Origin: Aquabacter sediminis
GTDB taxonomy: Bacteria > Pseudomonadota > Alphaproteobacteria > Rhizobiales > Xanthobacteraceae
Direction of reading: 5' to 3'
Assembly: GCF_028863665.1 (NCBI RefSeq)
Contig: NZ_JARBFX010000002.1
Location: forward strand, 62,001 to 126,000
Length of the DNA stretch: 64,000 nucleotides
Within the stretch, counting starts at the first letter, position 1; the number at the start of each line of letters is the position of its first letter. Positions 1 through 9,137 of the stretch are shown in pieces. The position numbers were made by a program, and so were the translations under genes. The notes below the pieces were generated by a model, which ran no database searches, had not been told where the DNA came from, and saw only the letters and a program-made list of their open reading frames with translations.

Positions 1-1116
1 CCCCTCTCCGCCCACGACACCCTGGTGAAATGGTGCCGCGACCATGCCATCGAATTCGTCGTGGTCGGCCCGGAGGCGCCGCTCGTGGCGGGCCTCGTGG
101 ACAAGCTGAACGAAGCCGGCATCCTCGCCTTCGGCCCCACCGCCGCCGCCGCGCGCCTGGAAGGCTCCAAGCTTTTCACCAAGGAATTGTGCCGGGCTTA
201 TGGCATCCCCACCGCCGGCTTTGCCCGCTTCACCTCCGCCGAGGCGGCCTCCGCCTATGTGAAGGGGGAGCGCCTGCCCATCGTTGTGAAGGCGGACGGC
301 CTCATGGCCGGCAAGGGCGTGGTGGTGGCGCTCAATCTGGAAGAGGCGGTCTCCGCCATCGAGCAGGTGTTCGCCGCCGGCGGGCAGGAAGTGCTGATCG
401 AGGAATTCATGGAAGGCGAGGAGGCCAGCCTCTTCTGCCTGGTAGACGGCGAGACCGTGGTGCCCTTCGGCAGCGCGCAGGACCACAAGCGCGCCTTCGA
501 CGGCGACCTCGGCCCCAATACGGGCGGCATGGGCGCCTATTCCCCCGCCCCGGTTCTCACCCCCGAACTGGAAGCCCGCGCCATCGCCGAGATCGTGGTG
601 CCCACCGCCAAGGCCATGGTGAAGGAAGGCGCGCCCTATCGCGGCATCCTCTATGCCGGCCTCATGCTCACCTCCGCCGGGCCGAAGCTGGTGGAATATA
701 ATTGCCGCTTCGGCGACCCGGAATGCCAGGTGCTGATGCCGCGTTTCACCGGCGACCTCCTGGAGGTGCTCGCCGCCACCGCAGCCGGGCGCCTTGCCTC
801 CGTGGACGTCACCTGGTCCGACGAGAACGCCATCACGGTGGTCTATGCCAGCCGCGGCTATCCCGGCGCCCACAAGACGGGCAACGAGATCCTCGGCCTG
901 GAGGCGGCCGGCGAAGGCGAGGGAGTCATCATCTTCCAGGCCGGCACCAAGTGGCTGGGCAACAAGATCGTGTCCAACGGGGGTCGGGTGTTGAACATCA
1001 CCGCCACCGGCACCACCCTGAAGGACGCCCGTGACCGCGCCTATGCGGCGGCCGAGCGGATCGAATGGCCCGGCGGCTTCTATCGGAACGATATTGGCTG
1101 GCGTGCCTTGAAATAA
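1..1116 (+). CDS. purD: Phosphoribosylamine-glycine ligase (GARS), 5' truncated
   Basis: Catalyses the ATP-dependent joining of glycine to 5-phosphoribosylamine, the second step of de novo purine synthesis, in the cytoplasm. The frame is open from base 1, so the gene enters from outside the window. About 371 residues are present, and roughly 55-60 N-terminal residues of the usual ~425 are missing. Seen: the [14 protein letters not shown] segment near the visible N-terminus, the ATP-grasp region with [14 protein letters not shown], the [12 protein letters not shown] motif, and the metal-binding [11 protein letters not shown] segment. The C-terminal GARS domain closes at a TAA. A GTG at 25 is an internal codon, not the start. 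The family match is unambiguous. Confidence 0.96.
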   Translation, partial: PLSAHDTLVKWCRDHAIEFVVVGPEAPLVAGLVDKLNEAGILAFGPTAAAARLEGSKLFTKELCRAYGIPTAGFARFTSAEAASAYVKGERLPIVVKADGLMAGKGVVVALNLEEAVSAIEQVFAAGGQEVLIEEFMEGEEASLFCLVDGETVVPFGSAQDHKRAFDGDLGPNTGGMGAYSPAPVLTPELEARAIAEIVVPTAKAMVKEGAPYRGILYAGLMLTSAGPKLVEYNCRFGDPECQVLMPRFTGDLLEVLAATAAGRLASVDVTWSDENAITVVYASRGYPGAHKTGNEILGLEAAGEGEGVIIFQAGTKWLGNKIVSNGGRVLNITATGTTLKDARDRAYAAAERIEWPGGFYRNDIGWRALK

Positions 1117-1123
1117 GGTCTCG

Positions 1124-1144
1124 GGCGCGCTGGCCTCGCGCGCC
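1124..1144. terminator. Hairpin after purD
   Basis: A 7-bp GC-only inverted repeat (GGCGCGC / GCGCGCC, 7-nt loop) starts 8 bases after the purD stop and ends 31 bases before the next start. It has no T-run, so it may be a weak terminator or an mRNA end-stabiliser. Confidence 0.35.
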
Positions 1145-1175
1145 TGGTGCCCGGACGTGACCAAGGGAGGATGCC

Positions 1176-2075
1176 GTGCCTGATCTCGCCGATCTGTTTC
1201 CCGGTTTCTCGTCGCACAATATCGACACCCCTGCCGGGCGCATCTTTGCCCGCGTCGGCGGCGAGGGCCCTCCCCTCCTCCTGATCCACGGTTTTCCCGA
1301 GACCGGCGTGATGTGGCACAAGGTGGCCCCCGCCTTGGCCAAGAGCCATCGGCTGATCATTCCGGACCTGCCCGGCTATGGCTGGAGCGCCGCCCCCGCC
1401 CCTGGACGCGACCATGCCCCCTATTCCAAGCGGGCCATGGCGGCGGCTTTGGTTCACGTCATGGAAGATCTGGGCCACGCCCATTTCGCCGTGGCCGGCC
1501 ATGATCGCGGGGCGCGCGTCGGCTATCGCCTCGCCCTCGACGCGCCCGGCCGCGTGGACCGGCTGGCGGTGCTGGACATCGTGCCCACCGTCACCATGTG
1601 GCATGGCATGGACCGGTCCCGCGCGCTCCAGGTCTATCACTGGGCCTTCCTGGCCCAACCCCATCCCCTTCCGGAAAAGATGATCGGCGCCGACCCCGGC
1701 TATTTCCTGGACTGGACGCTGGCGAGCTGGACGGCGGAGAAAGACCTCTCCGCCTTCGATCCCCGCGCGATCGCCCATTACCGCGCGGCCTTCTCCTCCC
1801 CGGATCATATCCGCGCCGCCTGCGAGGATTACCGCGCCGGCGCCACCATCGATCTCGCCCATGACGAGGCGGACCTTGCCGCCGGGCGGCAGATCGATTG
1901 CGAGGTGCTGGCGGTGTGGGGGGCCACCGGCATTCCCAGCCGCGGCGTCAGCCCGCTGGACGCCTGGAAGATCTTCGCCCCCAAGCGCCGCGGCGCCCCG
2001 GTGGAGGCCGGCCACTTTGTGTGCGAGGAGGCCCCCGAGGCCGTCAGCGCCGCGCTCCTGGACTTCTTCGCCTGA
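1176..2075 (+). CDS. Fluoroacetate/haloacetate dehalogenase (alpha/beta hydrolase)
   Basis: Predicted to hydrolyse haloacetates, including fluoroacetate, to glycolate and halide through an Asp ester intermediate. 299 residues, GTG start with AAGGGAGG five bases upstream. Seen: the oxyanion-region HGFPE motif (38-42), the nucleophile elbow GHDRGAR with Asp110, acid Asp134 in LAVLDI, and base His280 in EAGHF. Arg111 and Arg114 are placed to bind carboxylate, and His155-Trp156 and Tyr219 to bind halide. These are the same residues at the same numbers as I recall for the structurally studied Rhodopseudomonas palustris enzyme (RPA1163). It lies downstream of purD with no obvious partner gene. Epoxide hydrolases share the fold, but the full halide-pocket set argues against that reading. 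The preferred substrate needs an assay. Confidence 0.87.
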   Translation: MPDLADLFPGFSSHNIDTPAGRIFARVGGEGPPLLLIHGFPETGVMWHKVAPALAKSHRLIIPDLPGYGWSAAPAPGRDHAPYSKRAMAAALVHVMEDLGHAHFAVAGHDRGARVGYRLALDAPGRVDRLAVLDIVPTVTMWHGMDRSRALQVYHWAFLAQPHPLPEKMIGADPGYFLDWTLASWTAEKDLSAFDPRAIAHYRAAFSSPDHIRAACEDYRAGATIDLAHDEADLAAGRQIDCEVLAVWGATGIPSRGVSPLDAWKIFAPKRRGAPVEAGHFVCEEAPEAVSAALLDFFA

Positions 2076-2111
2076 GCCGCCGTCTGGTCAGATAGCGCCC
2101 CTCCTTATGGA

Positions 2112-3104
2112 TCAGGGCTCCGGCTGAAGCAGGCGCCCGGACCAGGCCTCCCGGAGCGTCAGGCCCGACACCAGCGCCACGATGGCGCTGGAGGCCATCA
2201 GCAGCGCCCAGGCCGCCAGCGTCCAGGCACTGTGCGGATGATCGTTGGCAAAGGCCAAAGTCGACATGGCGAAGGCGGCGGTGGGGAAGGTCCAGGCCCA
2301 CCAGGACAGGGCGAAGGGCATCTTCGCGAACACCGGCACCAGGGTCGCGAACACCAGCGCGAAGAAGGCGCCAAGCCCCAGCAGCACCAACGGCCCCGGA
2401 CCGAAGCCGTGGGTGAGGCGCGCCAGTGCCAGCGCCCCGGCCGCCGGCGGCGCCAGCAGGATGACGAGGGTGGGCTGGAGGCGGATCGGCATTTTCGGGC
2501 CGAGGATGATGCGCGAGAGGATCAGGGGCTGCACCAGCACCCAGAGCAGCGCGCCGAGGCCGAACAGCACCCAGCCGAGCGTCTCATAGCCAAGCGCGAC
2601 CCCGAAGGCCGGGGCCAGGACATTTCCCACAAGGGGAATCAGCAGCGGCGGAGACAGGGCGGTGGATTCGCGCGGCAAGGTGAGGAGCCCACGCACCATC
2701 CACACGCCAATGCCCACGTGGAGCACCACCGCCACCAGCCAGATCCAGCAGGCGGCCGTGTACGCATAGGGCGTGAGCCCGCCGGACACGATCATCAGGC
2801 CGATGGAGGCGGCGCCGGCAAAGGCGGAGCGCACGGGATGGCCGAGATCGGCCGCAAGCGCGCCGGGATGGCGCAGCGCGCGGGCCAGATGCAGCGCCAC
2901 CAGCAGCCCCCAGACGAGGCAGGCCAGGGCAATCAGAGCCTCGCCGATGAAGACCGGCGCGCCCAGATAACGGCCCGCCTCCCGCCAGGCGAGACCGATG
3001 CCCCCCAACCCCATGGGCGCTGCGAACAGTGCGAGGGGCAGGTGCACCAGCCGGCCCGGCCTGTGGCCGGCGTCGGGAGGCGTGACCATTGCGGCTGCGG
3101 ACAT
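2112..3104 (-). CDS. TDT/SLAC1-family membrane transporter
   Basis: A 330-residue integral membrane protein with about ten hydrophobic helices (for example LFAAPMGLGGIGLAW near residue 23 and LVILLAPPAAGALALA in the second half). This is the pattern of the tellurite-resistance/dicarboxylate transporter family, related to plant SLAC1 anion channels and yeast Mae1. Substrates in the family include C4-dicarboxylates, sulfite and tellurite; nothing here decides among them. I chose the ATG at 3104 because the frame upstream of it is basic, low in hydrophobics and overlaps tadA. The 3' end converges on the dehalogenase with a gap of about 36 bases. Confidence 0.8.
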   Translation of the reverse strand: MSAAAMVTPPDAGHRPGRLVHLPLALFAAPMGLGGIGLAWREAGRYLGAPVFIGEALIALACLVWGLLVALHLARALRHPGALAADLGHPVRSAFAGAASIGLMIVSGGLTPYAYTAACWIWLVAVVLHVGIGVWMVRGLLTLPRESTALSPPLLIPLVGNVLAPAFGVALGYETLGWVLFGLGALLWVLVQPLILSRIILGPKMPIRLQPTLVILLAPPAAGALALARLTHGFGPGPLVLLGLGAFFALVFATLVPVFAKMPFALSWWAWTFPTAAFAMSTLAFANDHPHSAWTLAAWALLMASSAIVALVSGLTLREAWSGRLLQPEP

Positions 3105-3282
3105 CACGGCGTTTCCAGGTCTTCTGGGTGCGGGCGCCCCAGAGGCGCGCGCCCTCTTTTTTGCGTCCCGTTCGGGCAAAGCGTGAGAGGGCCGCTTTAG
3201 CATCTTGGCTCTGATTTCACGACGGACGCGCGTGCATGATCGGGCACCACGCCATGCAAATGGCGGGCGGGCGCGCCTGGGG

Positions 3283-3726
3283 TCAGCGCCGGTCCTTGAA
3301 GAAGGTGCGCAGCACCTCGGCCGCCTGCCGCTCGGCGATGCCGCCATAGACTTCGGGGGCGTGGTGGCAGGTGGGCTGGCTGTAGAAGCGCGGACCGCTG
3401 TCCACCGCGCCGCCCTTGGGATCGGCGGCGCCATAATAAAGTCGGCGGATGCGCGCGAAGGAGATGGCCGCCGCGCACATGGCGCAGGGCTCCAGCGTCA
3501 CATAGAGATCGCAATTGACCAGCCGCTCCGCGCCGAGCGTCGCCGCCCCCGCGCGCAGCACCTGCATCTCCGCATGGGCGGTGGGATCTGAGTTTTCGCG
3601 CGTGCGGTTGCCATCGCGGGCGATCACCGTCGAGCCGCGCACCAGCACCGCCCCCACCGGCACCTCGCCCCGCGCGGCGGCGGCGCGGGCCTCGGCCAGC
3701 GCCATCTGCATGAAAGTCTCGCCCAC
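3283..3726 (-). CDS. tadA: tRNA-specific adenosine deaminase
   Basis: Deaminates A34 to inosine in tRNA-Arg(ACG), which allows one tRNA to read CGU/CGC/CGA. 147 residues from a GTG start; a GGAG eight bases upstream supports that start over the in-frame ATG at 3711. Seen: zinc and catalytic motif HAE (His51, Glu53) and PCAMC (Cys81, Cys84), with the usual TLEPCAMCAAAI context and the VPVGAVLV strand near the N-terminus. It is divergent from the RluB-type gene, with only about 54 bases between starts, so the promoters must overlap. Cytosine deaminases are the main alternative, but length and motif spacing fit TadA. Confidence 0.9.
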   Translation of the reverse strand: MGETFMQMALAEARAAAARGEVPVGAVLVRGSTVIARDGNRTRENSDPTAHAEMQVLRAGAATLGAERLVNCDLYVTLEPCAMCAAAISFARIRRLYYGAADPKGGAVDSGPRFYSQPTCHHAPEVYGGIAERQAAEVLRTFFKDRR

Positions 3727-3780
3727 GCCGACGCTCCAGCCACCTCGTCTCGCCGCACGGATCGTGCTATCGCCCTCTCC

Positions 3781-5577
3781 ATGCCCCGTACACAGCCTCC
3801 CCGCAAGGACAAGAACCGCGTCCCGCGTGCCAAAGCCGCGCTGCCGCCTGCCCAAACCAAGGACGCCGAGCGCGTCGCCAAGGTCATCGCCCGCGCCGGC
3901 CTAGGCTCGCGGCGCGAGATCGAGGACTGGATCCTGGAAGGGCGGGTCGCCGTCAACGGCACCGTCCTCACCTCCCCCGCCTTCACCGTGACGGCGGAGG
4001 ACGCCATTACGGTCGACGGCGCCCCCCTGCCGGAGCGTGAGCGCACGCGCCTGTTCCTCTACCACAAGCCCCGCGGCGTGGTGACCACCAACAAGGACCC
4101 GGAAGGGCGCACGACGCTCTTCGAGATCCTGCCCAAGGGCCTGCCGCGCCTCGTCAGCGTCGGCCGGCTCGATCTGAATTCGGAAGGCCTGCTGCTGCTG
4201 ACCAATGATGGCGGCCTGGCCCGGGTGCTGGAGCTGCCGGAGACCGGCTGGCTGCGCCGCTACCGCGTGCGCGCCAAGGGCGAGATCGACCAGGCCCAGC
4301 TCGACGGCCTCATCAAGGGCATCACCGTGGAGGGCGTGGAATATGGCCCCATCGAAGCGACCCTCGACCGCGTCCAAGGCGCCAATGCCTGGATCACGGT
4401 GGCCCTGCGCGAAGGCAAGAATCGCGAGGTGCGCAATGTGCTGGGCGCCCTCGGCCTCCTGGTGAACCGCCTGATCCGTGTCTCCTACGGCCCGTTCCAG
4501 CTGGGCGAGATCGCGGAAGGCGGCATCGAGGAAGTGCGCACCCGCATCCTGCGCGACCAGATGGGCGCCGAGATCGTCGCCGCCTCCGGCGCGGACTTTG
4601 ACGGCCCCATCCTGGACCAGCCCGTGGAGCCGCCCGCCCGCCGGGTGCGCACCGAGGCGGCCGAGGAGGACAACGAGGCCCGCCGTCCCGCCCGTCGTGG
4701 ACCGCCGCGCCGAGCCGAGCCGGAGCCGGAGCCGCGGGCGCGCGCCCGCCGCCCGCGCGGCGAGGCCGAGGAGACCGCCGCCTTCCGCGTCCGCAGCCGT
4801 CGGGGAGACGAGGAGCGCGAGCTGGAGAGCCGCGGCACCGTAGCCGATCGCAAGGGCCGCGAAATCAAGGTGGAGCGCGTGGTGAAGCCGCGCGAGGAGC
4901 CCCGGCGCGGCAAGTCCACGGACGGGCGCCCGCCCCGCAAGGGCGGCCAGCGCGGCTTTGATGATGCCCGGGGCGAGAAGCCCCGCTTCGGCCGGGGCCG
5001 TCCCGGCTTCAGCCGTGATGAAGGGGAATTTGGCGGCCGTCCCGCCCGTGGGGGCGACCGTCCTCCCCGCCGCGACGAGCGCCCCCGCTCCGAGGGGGAT
5101 GATGTGGGCTTCCTGCCGCGCGGTCCCCGCGCTGGCGGCGAGCGCGGCGAACGCCCCGCCCGCCCCTTCCGCGAGCGGTCCGAGCGTCCCGAAGGCGGCG
5201 CCCGTCCGCCCCGGTCCGGCGGCCGCTTTGGCGGGGACCGCGAGGAGCGCCGCGAGCGTCCCGCCCGTCCCTTCCGTGAGCGGTCCGAGCGTCCCGAGGG
5301 GGGCGAGCGGCCCCAGCGGTCGGGCGGCTTCCGGTCCGGTGGACGGGAAGACGGCCCCAAGGGCTTCAAGGGCGGCGCCGGCAAGCGGCCGGCTTATGGG
5401 GATGATCGCCCCCGCGGCCCGGCAGGGCCCGGCAAGGGCGGACCCAAGGGTGGGCCGAAAGGCCGTCCCTCCGGCGGCTTCAAGAGCGGCCCCAAGGGCG
5501 GCAAGGGCGGTCCCAAGGGCGGCCCCGGTGGCGCCGGTCCGCGCGGCCGGTCGTCCGGTCCCCGCAGCCGGGGCTGA
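3781..5577 (+). CDS. rluB: 23S rRNA pseudouridine synthase (RsuA/RluB family) with long RGP tail
   Basis: Isomerises a uridine in rRNA; RluB acts at 23S U2605 in E. coli, but the exact site here is inferred. 598 residues, about twice the usual length. An S4 RNA-binding domain (about 29-78, with RAGLGSRREIEDWI) is followed by the RsuA/RluB/E/F catalytic core, with Asp131 in GRLDLNSEGLLLLT and REGKNREVRN near 207-216. After about residue 280 the chain is an Arg/Gly/Pro/Glu-rich disordered tail of more than 300 residues. The tail holds a duplicated RPARPFRERSERPEGG unit (around 5156-5205 and 5258-5307) and ends in GGPKGG-type repeats. rsmD starts 12 bases downstream, so the two rRNA-modification genes are probably co-transcribed. 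Confidence 0.88.
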   Translation: MPRTQPPRKDKNRVPRAKAALPPAQTKDAERVAKVIARAGLGSRREIEDWILEGRVAVNGTVLTSPAFTVTAEDAITVDGAPLPERERTRLFLYHKPRGVVTTNKDPEGRTTLFEILPKGLPRLVSVGRLDLNSEGLLLLTNDGGLARVLELPETGWLRRYRVRAKGEIDQAQLDGLIKGITVEGVEYGPIEATLDRVQGANAWITVALREGKNREVRNVLGALGLLVNRLIRVSYGPFQLGEIAEGGIEEVRTRILRDQMGAEIVAASGADFDGPILDQPVEPPARRVRTEAAEEDNEARRPARRGPPRRAEPEPEPRARARRPRGEAEETAAFRVRSRRGDEERELESRGTVADRKGREIKVERVVKPREEPRRGKSTDGRPPRKGGQRGFDDARGEKPRFGRGRPGFSRDEGEFGGRPARGGDRPPRRDERPRSEGDDVGFLPRGPRAGGERGERPARPFRERSERPEGGARPPRSGGRFGGDREERRERPARPFRERSERPEGGERPQRSGGFRSGGREDGPKGFKGGAGKRPAYGDDRPRGPAGPGKGGPKGGPKGRPSGGFKSGPKGGKGGPKGGPGGAGPRGRSSGPRSRG

Positions 5578-5589
5578 TCGGGGGCGGCC

Positions 5590-6138
5590 ATGCGGATCGT
5601 CGGCGGTTCCCTGCGCGGGCGGGTGCTGAAGGCCCCCGCCACCAACGCCACGCGCCCCACTACGGACCGGCTGCGCGAGGCGCTGTTCAACGTGCTCGCC
5701 CATGCCTATGGGGACGCGGCCGACGGCGCGCGGGTGCTCGACCTGTTCGCCGGCACCGGAGCCCTGGGCATCGAGGCGCTCTCGCGGGGCGCGGCGTTTG
5801 CCCTGTTCGTGGAGGAGGCTGTGGAGCCGCGCGCCCTCATCCGCACCAATGTGGAGACGCTGGGGCTGACCGGCGTCACCCGCATCTTCCGCCGCGATGC
5901 CACCCGCCTGGGCGACTGCCCTGCGGGGGATGCCTACAGCCTCGTCTTCTGCGACCCGCCTTATGGCAAGGGGCTGGCTGAGCAGGCGCTGGCCTCCGCG
6001 CGCCTGGGCGCTTGGCTCGCCCCAGAAGCGCTGATCGTGGTGGAGGAAAAGGCCGGCGCCTTCACCGTGCCCGAGGGCTTCACCGAATTGGAGCGCCGGC
6101 GCTATGACGAGACGGAACTGACGTTTCTCTCCGCCTGA
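5590..6138 (+). CDS. rsmD: 16S rRNA (guanine966-N2)-methyltransferase
   Basis: Methylates G966 of 16S rRNA in the 30S subunit using S-adenosylmethionine. 182 residues, normal for RsmD. Seen: the N-terminal MRIVGGSLRGR signature, TRPTTDRLREALFNVL, the SAM-binding DLFAGTGALGIEALSRGA (motif I), and the catalytic FCDPPYGKG (NPPY-type motif IV). It sits 12 bases after the pseudouridine synthase gene, a common pairing. The 3' end meets the convergent aminotransferase with three bases between stops. Confidence 0.95.
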   Translation: MRIVGGSLRGRVLKAPATNATRPTTDRLREALFNVLAHAYGDAADGARVLDLFAGTGALGIEALSRGAAFALFVEEAVEPRALIRTNVETLGLTGVTRIFRRDATRLGDCPAGDAYSLVFCDPPYGKGLAEQALASARLGAWLAPEALIVVEEKAGAFTVPEGFTELERRRYDETELTFLSA

Positions 6139-6141
6139 GCC

Positions 6142-7320
6142 CTACTCGGCCGCCAGGAAGCTGCCGATGCGCTCCACCGCCTCGCGCATGTCCGCCTCGG
6201 AGCCGGCATAGGAAAAGCGCAGGAACTGGTTGCCCCGGAACGGGTCGAAGTCGATGCCCGGCGTCACCGCCACGTGCACGGCATCCAGAAGCCGGGTGGC
6301 GAAGGCGGCGGAATCGCCGGTGAAGCGCGAGACATCCGCATAAAGGTAGAAGGCGCCGTCCACGGGCAGGAAATGGTCGAGCCCCACGCGCGGCAGGCCC
6401 TCGGTCAGGATGCGCCGGTTCACCTCATAACCGTGCTTGACCGCGTCCATCTCCGCGCACCCGTCAAAGGCGGCCTCGGCGGCGACCTGGGAGAGGGTGG
6501 GCACCGAGATGGACAGGTTCTGCTGCAGGCGTTCCATGGTGCGGGACAGGCCCGGCGGCACCACCATCCAGCCCACGCGCCAGCCGGTCATGCAGAAATA
6601 TTTGGAGAAGGAGTTGATCACCACCGCCTCCTCCGACAGCTCCACGGCGCTCACCGCCGGGAAGGCATAGTCGAGGCCGTGATAGATCTCGTCGGAGACG
6701 AAGCGCAGGCCGAGATCCTTGGCACAGTCCATGAGCGCGGCCAGCGCCGGCCGGTCCATCATGGTGCCGGTGGGGTTGGCGGGGCTCGCCACCAGCACGC
6801 CCTTGAGCGGCTTCTGGCGATGGGCGGCCAAAAGCGTCTCCGGCGTCAGGGCGAAGCGGTCCTCGGCGCGCGTCTCGATCAGCACCGGCTCGCAGCCGAG
6901 CGCGGAGAGCACGTGGCGATAGGGCGGATAGCCGGGCGCGGCGATGGCCACCCGGTCGCCGGGCTCGAACAAGGCCAGGAAGGCGAGGATGAAGCCGCCC
7001 GACGAGCCGTTGGTGACGACGATGCGCTCCGGGTCCACCGCCGTGCCGTGGACCTCGCCATAATGGCGGGCGATTCGCGCCCGCAGCGACGGAATGCCCA
7101 GCGCCGCCGTATAGCCCACCTGCCCCGCCTCCAGCGCGGCGGCGGCGGCCCGCCGGGCCGTGAGCGGCGCGGGCGCGGCGGGCTGTCCCACCTCCATATG
7201 GATCACCCGTCCGCCCGCGCTCTCGATGCGGGCCGCATGCGCCATCACGTCCATGACGATGAAGGGCGCCACATCGGAGCGCGCGGAGGCGAAAAAGGGC
7301 GGAACGGGACGCGGGGACAT
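6142..7320 (-). CDS. PLP-dependent class I/II aminotransferase
   Basis: A fold-type I aminotransferase of 392 residues; the amino donor and keto-acid are not determined by the sequence. Seen: the substrate-loop VGQPAAPAPL near the N-terminus, VTNGSSGGFILAF (phosphate-cup region), SPANPTGTMM, SDEIYHGL, and the Schiff-base lysine in NSFSKYFCMTGWRVGW. The motif set resembles the aspartate/alanine aminotransferase (AAT-I) branch. The start at 7320 has TGAGGA about eight bases upstream. The same frame stays open for another 543 codons upstream, but that part is antisense to the M48 protease gene and is not a fusion. Confidence 0.88.
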   Translation of the reverse strand: MSPRPVPPFFASARSDVAPFIVMDVMAHAARIESAGGRVIHMEVGQPAAPAPLTARRAAAAALEAGQVGYTAALGIPSLRARIARHYGEVHGTAVDPERIVVTNGSSGGFILAFLALFEPGDRVAIAAPGYPPYRHVLSALGCEPVLIETRAEDRFALTPETLLAAHRQKPLKGVLVASPANPTGTMMDRPALAALMDCAKDLGLRFVSDEIYHGLDYAFPAVSAVELSEEAVVINSFSKYFCMTGWRVGWMVVPPGLSRTMERLQQNLSISVPTLSQVAAEAAFDGCAEMDAVKHGYEVNRRILTEGLPRVGLDHFLPVDGAFYLYADVSRFTGDSAAFATRLLDAVHVAVTPGIDFDPFRGNQFLRFSYAGSEADMREAVERIGSFLAAE

Positions 7321-7617
7321 GGGGTGATCCTCAAGACGATCTTTGGCACGTGATCCTGGCACGCGGGCGACGCCGTCGTGTCGCCGCATTCGCGCGGTGG
7401 TTACAGGGTTCGCCCCAACGTGATCCAGGGGCGCATTGACCCGTGGGGCCGGGCCGTGTTCCTTCGCTTTGTCGTCTGCGGCGGATGAACTGCGGCGTCG
7501 CTGCGCTTGGTAGCGCGGGAGCGCCGGTCCGCCAAGGGGCGAGAGGCGGCCGCGTGGGGGCTGCGCAAGGGGAGGCCTGGGCCTGCCCCGATTATGAAGG
7601 AACGAGCGTACGGACCG

Positions 7618-9093
7618 ATGAAGGTGGTGTGGAGCCTCTTCCAGCATGCGTGCCGCGCGATCCGGCACGGGACCTCCGGCCAGCGACCGGGCGCGCCTGC
7701 GCGCCGTTCGGGCGGGTGGCCGGGCGCGGGCGCCATTGCCCTGGCCTTCCTCGCCACCCTCGCCTTCCCCGTTCACGAGGCCGCCGCCCAGGCGCGCCCC
7801 AAGCTCATCCGCGACGCGGAAATCGAGAACCTGCTGCGCGACTATATCCGCCCCATCCTCAAGGTGGCCGGGCTGACCCAGCAGAACATCGACGTGGTGC
7901 TGATCAGCGACCGCTCCTTCAACGCCTTCGTGGCCGACGGCAAGCGCATCTTCATCAATGTGGGCGCGCTCATGGATGCCGAGACGCCCAACCAGATCAT
8001 CGGCGTGCTCGCCCATGAGATCGGCCACATCTCCGCCGGCCACCTGGTGCGCATGCGCGAGCAGATTGCCGGCGCCCAGACCATGGCCATCGCCGCCATG
8101 CTGCTGGCGGGCGCGGGCGTCGCGGCGGGGGCAGCGGCGGGCGCCAGCGGGAGCACGGTGGGCGGGGCCGCGGCGGGCGCAATCACCGCGCCGCAGGAAA
8201 TGATTCGCCGCTCGCTGCTGAGCTATCAGCGCGGGCAGGAGCTGGAGGCCGACCGGCTGGCGGTGAAATATCTCACCGCCACCCAGCAATCCGCCAAGGG
8301 CATGCTGGAGACGTTCGAGCGCTTCCAGAGCGACCAGCTTTTCCTCAGCCAGCGCATCGACCCCTATCTGCTCAGCCATCCCATGGCGCGCGAGCGCATC
8401 GCGGCGCTGGAGCAACTGGCCAAGGCGAGCCCCTATTACAACGCCAAGGATCCGCCGGAACTCCAGGCCCGCCACGACCTCATGCGCGCCAAGCTGTTCG
8501 GCTTCATGGAGCGGCCCGACGCGGTGCTGCGGCGCTATCCGCCCTCCGACACCTCGCTGGCGGCCCAATATGCCCGGGCGATTTCGGCCTATCGCTATGG
8601 CAACGTGAACGATTCCATCAGCAAGATCGACGCTCTCATCGCCCGCCAGCCGGGCAACCCCTATTTTGTCGAGCTGAAGGGCCAGGCGCTGCTGGAGGCG
8701 GGCCGCGCCGGCCAGGCGGTGCCCCCGCTGCAGCAGGCGGTGCGCATGACCAACGGCAACCCGCTGATCCGCGCCATGCTGGGCCAGGCGCTGGTGGAGT
8801 CCGGCAACCCCGCTTATACGGACGAGGCCATCCGCGAACTGTCCTTCGCCACCCAGCGCGATCCCAATTCCGCCCTTGCCTGGCGCTCGCTGGCCACCGC
8901 CTATGGCCGCAAGGGAGACCTTGCCAATGCGGACCTGGCCTCGGCGCAAGGCTATATGGCGGCCGGCGAGTTCCGCACCGGCCAGGAGCTGGCCGCCCGC
9001 GCCCGCCAGCGCTTCAAGCCGGGCACGCCGGGCTGGCTGAAGGCCGACGACATCCTGAACTTCAAGCCGCCCGCCCCGACGGCGCAGCGGTGA
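7618..9093 (+). CDS. M48-family zinc metalloprotease with TPR region (BepA-like)
   Basis: A likely periplasmic protease/chaperone of the BepA (YfgC) type, which acts on outer-membrane protein assembly. From the chosen ATG it has 491 residues. A hydrophobic signal segment (about 36-57) ends in an Ala-rich cleavage region. The HEIGH zinc motif is at 133-137, and the third ligand is Glu208 in an ExxxD arrangement. A Gly/Ala-rich hydrophobic stretch (about 154-190) lies between the motifs. The C-terminal ~200 residues are helical, TPR-like repeats. The start is uncertain: an in-frame ATG at 7594 and a distal one at 7507 also exist. The DsbA-type gene follows within 45 bases, and a thiol oxidoreductase partner fits an envelope quality-control unit. 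Confidence 0.85.
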   Translation: MKVVWSLFQHACRAIRHGTSGQRPGAPARRSGGWPGAGAIALAFLATLAFPVHEAAAQARPKLIRDAEIENLLRDYIRPILKVAGLTQQNIDVVLISDRSFNAFVADGKRIFINVGALMDAETPNQIIGVLAHEIGHISAGHLVRMREQIAGAQTMAIAAMLLAGAGVAAGAAAGASGSTVGGAAAGAITAPQEMIRRSLLSYQRGQELEADRLAVKYLTATQQSAKGMLETFERFQSDQLFLSQRIDPYLLSHPMARERIAALEQLAKASPYYNAKDPPELQARHDLMRAKLFGFMERPDAVLRRYPPSDTSLAAQYARAISAYRYGNVNDSISKIDALIARQPGNPYFVELKGQALLEAGRAGQAVPPLQQAVRMTNGNPLIRAMLGQALVESGNPAYTDEAIRELSFATQRDPNSALAWRSLATAYGRKGDLANADLASAQGYMAAGEFRTGQELAARARQRFKPGTPGWLKADDILNFKPPAPTAQR

Positions 9094-9137
9094 TGATGCG
9101 CGTTTCTCTCGTTTTCCGTTTTCTCATGGAGACTTCG

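Noticed and set aside
3901-5703. A 600-codon minus-strand frame across the RluB gene
   Set aside because: Shadow of the Arg/Gly/Pro-rich tail; composition is Ala/Gly/Leu repeats with no start signal.
6142-8949. A 935-residue aminotransferase fusion
   Set aside because: Only the part from 7320 downward matches an aminotransferase with a ribosome-binding site; the rest is antisense to the M48 protease gene.
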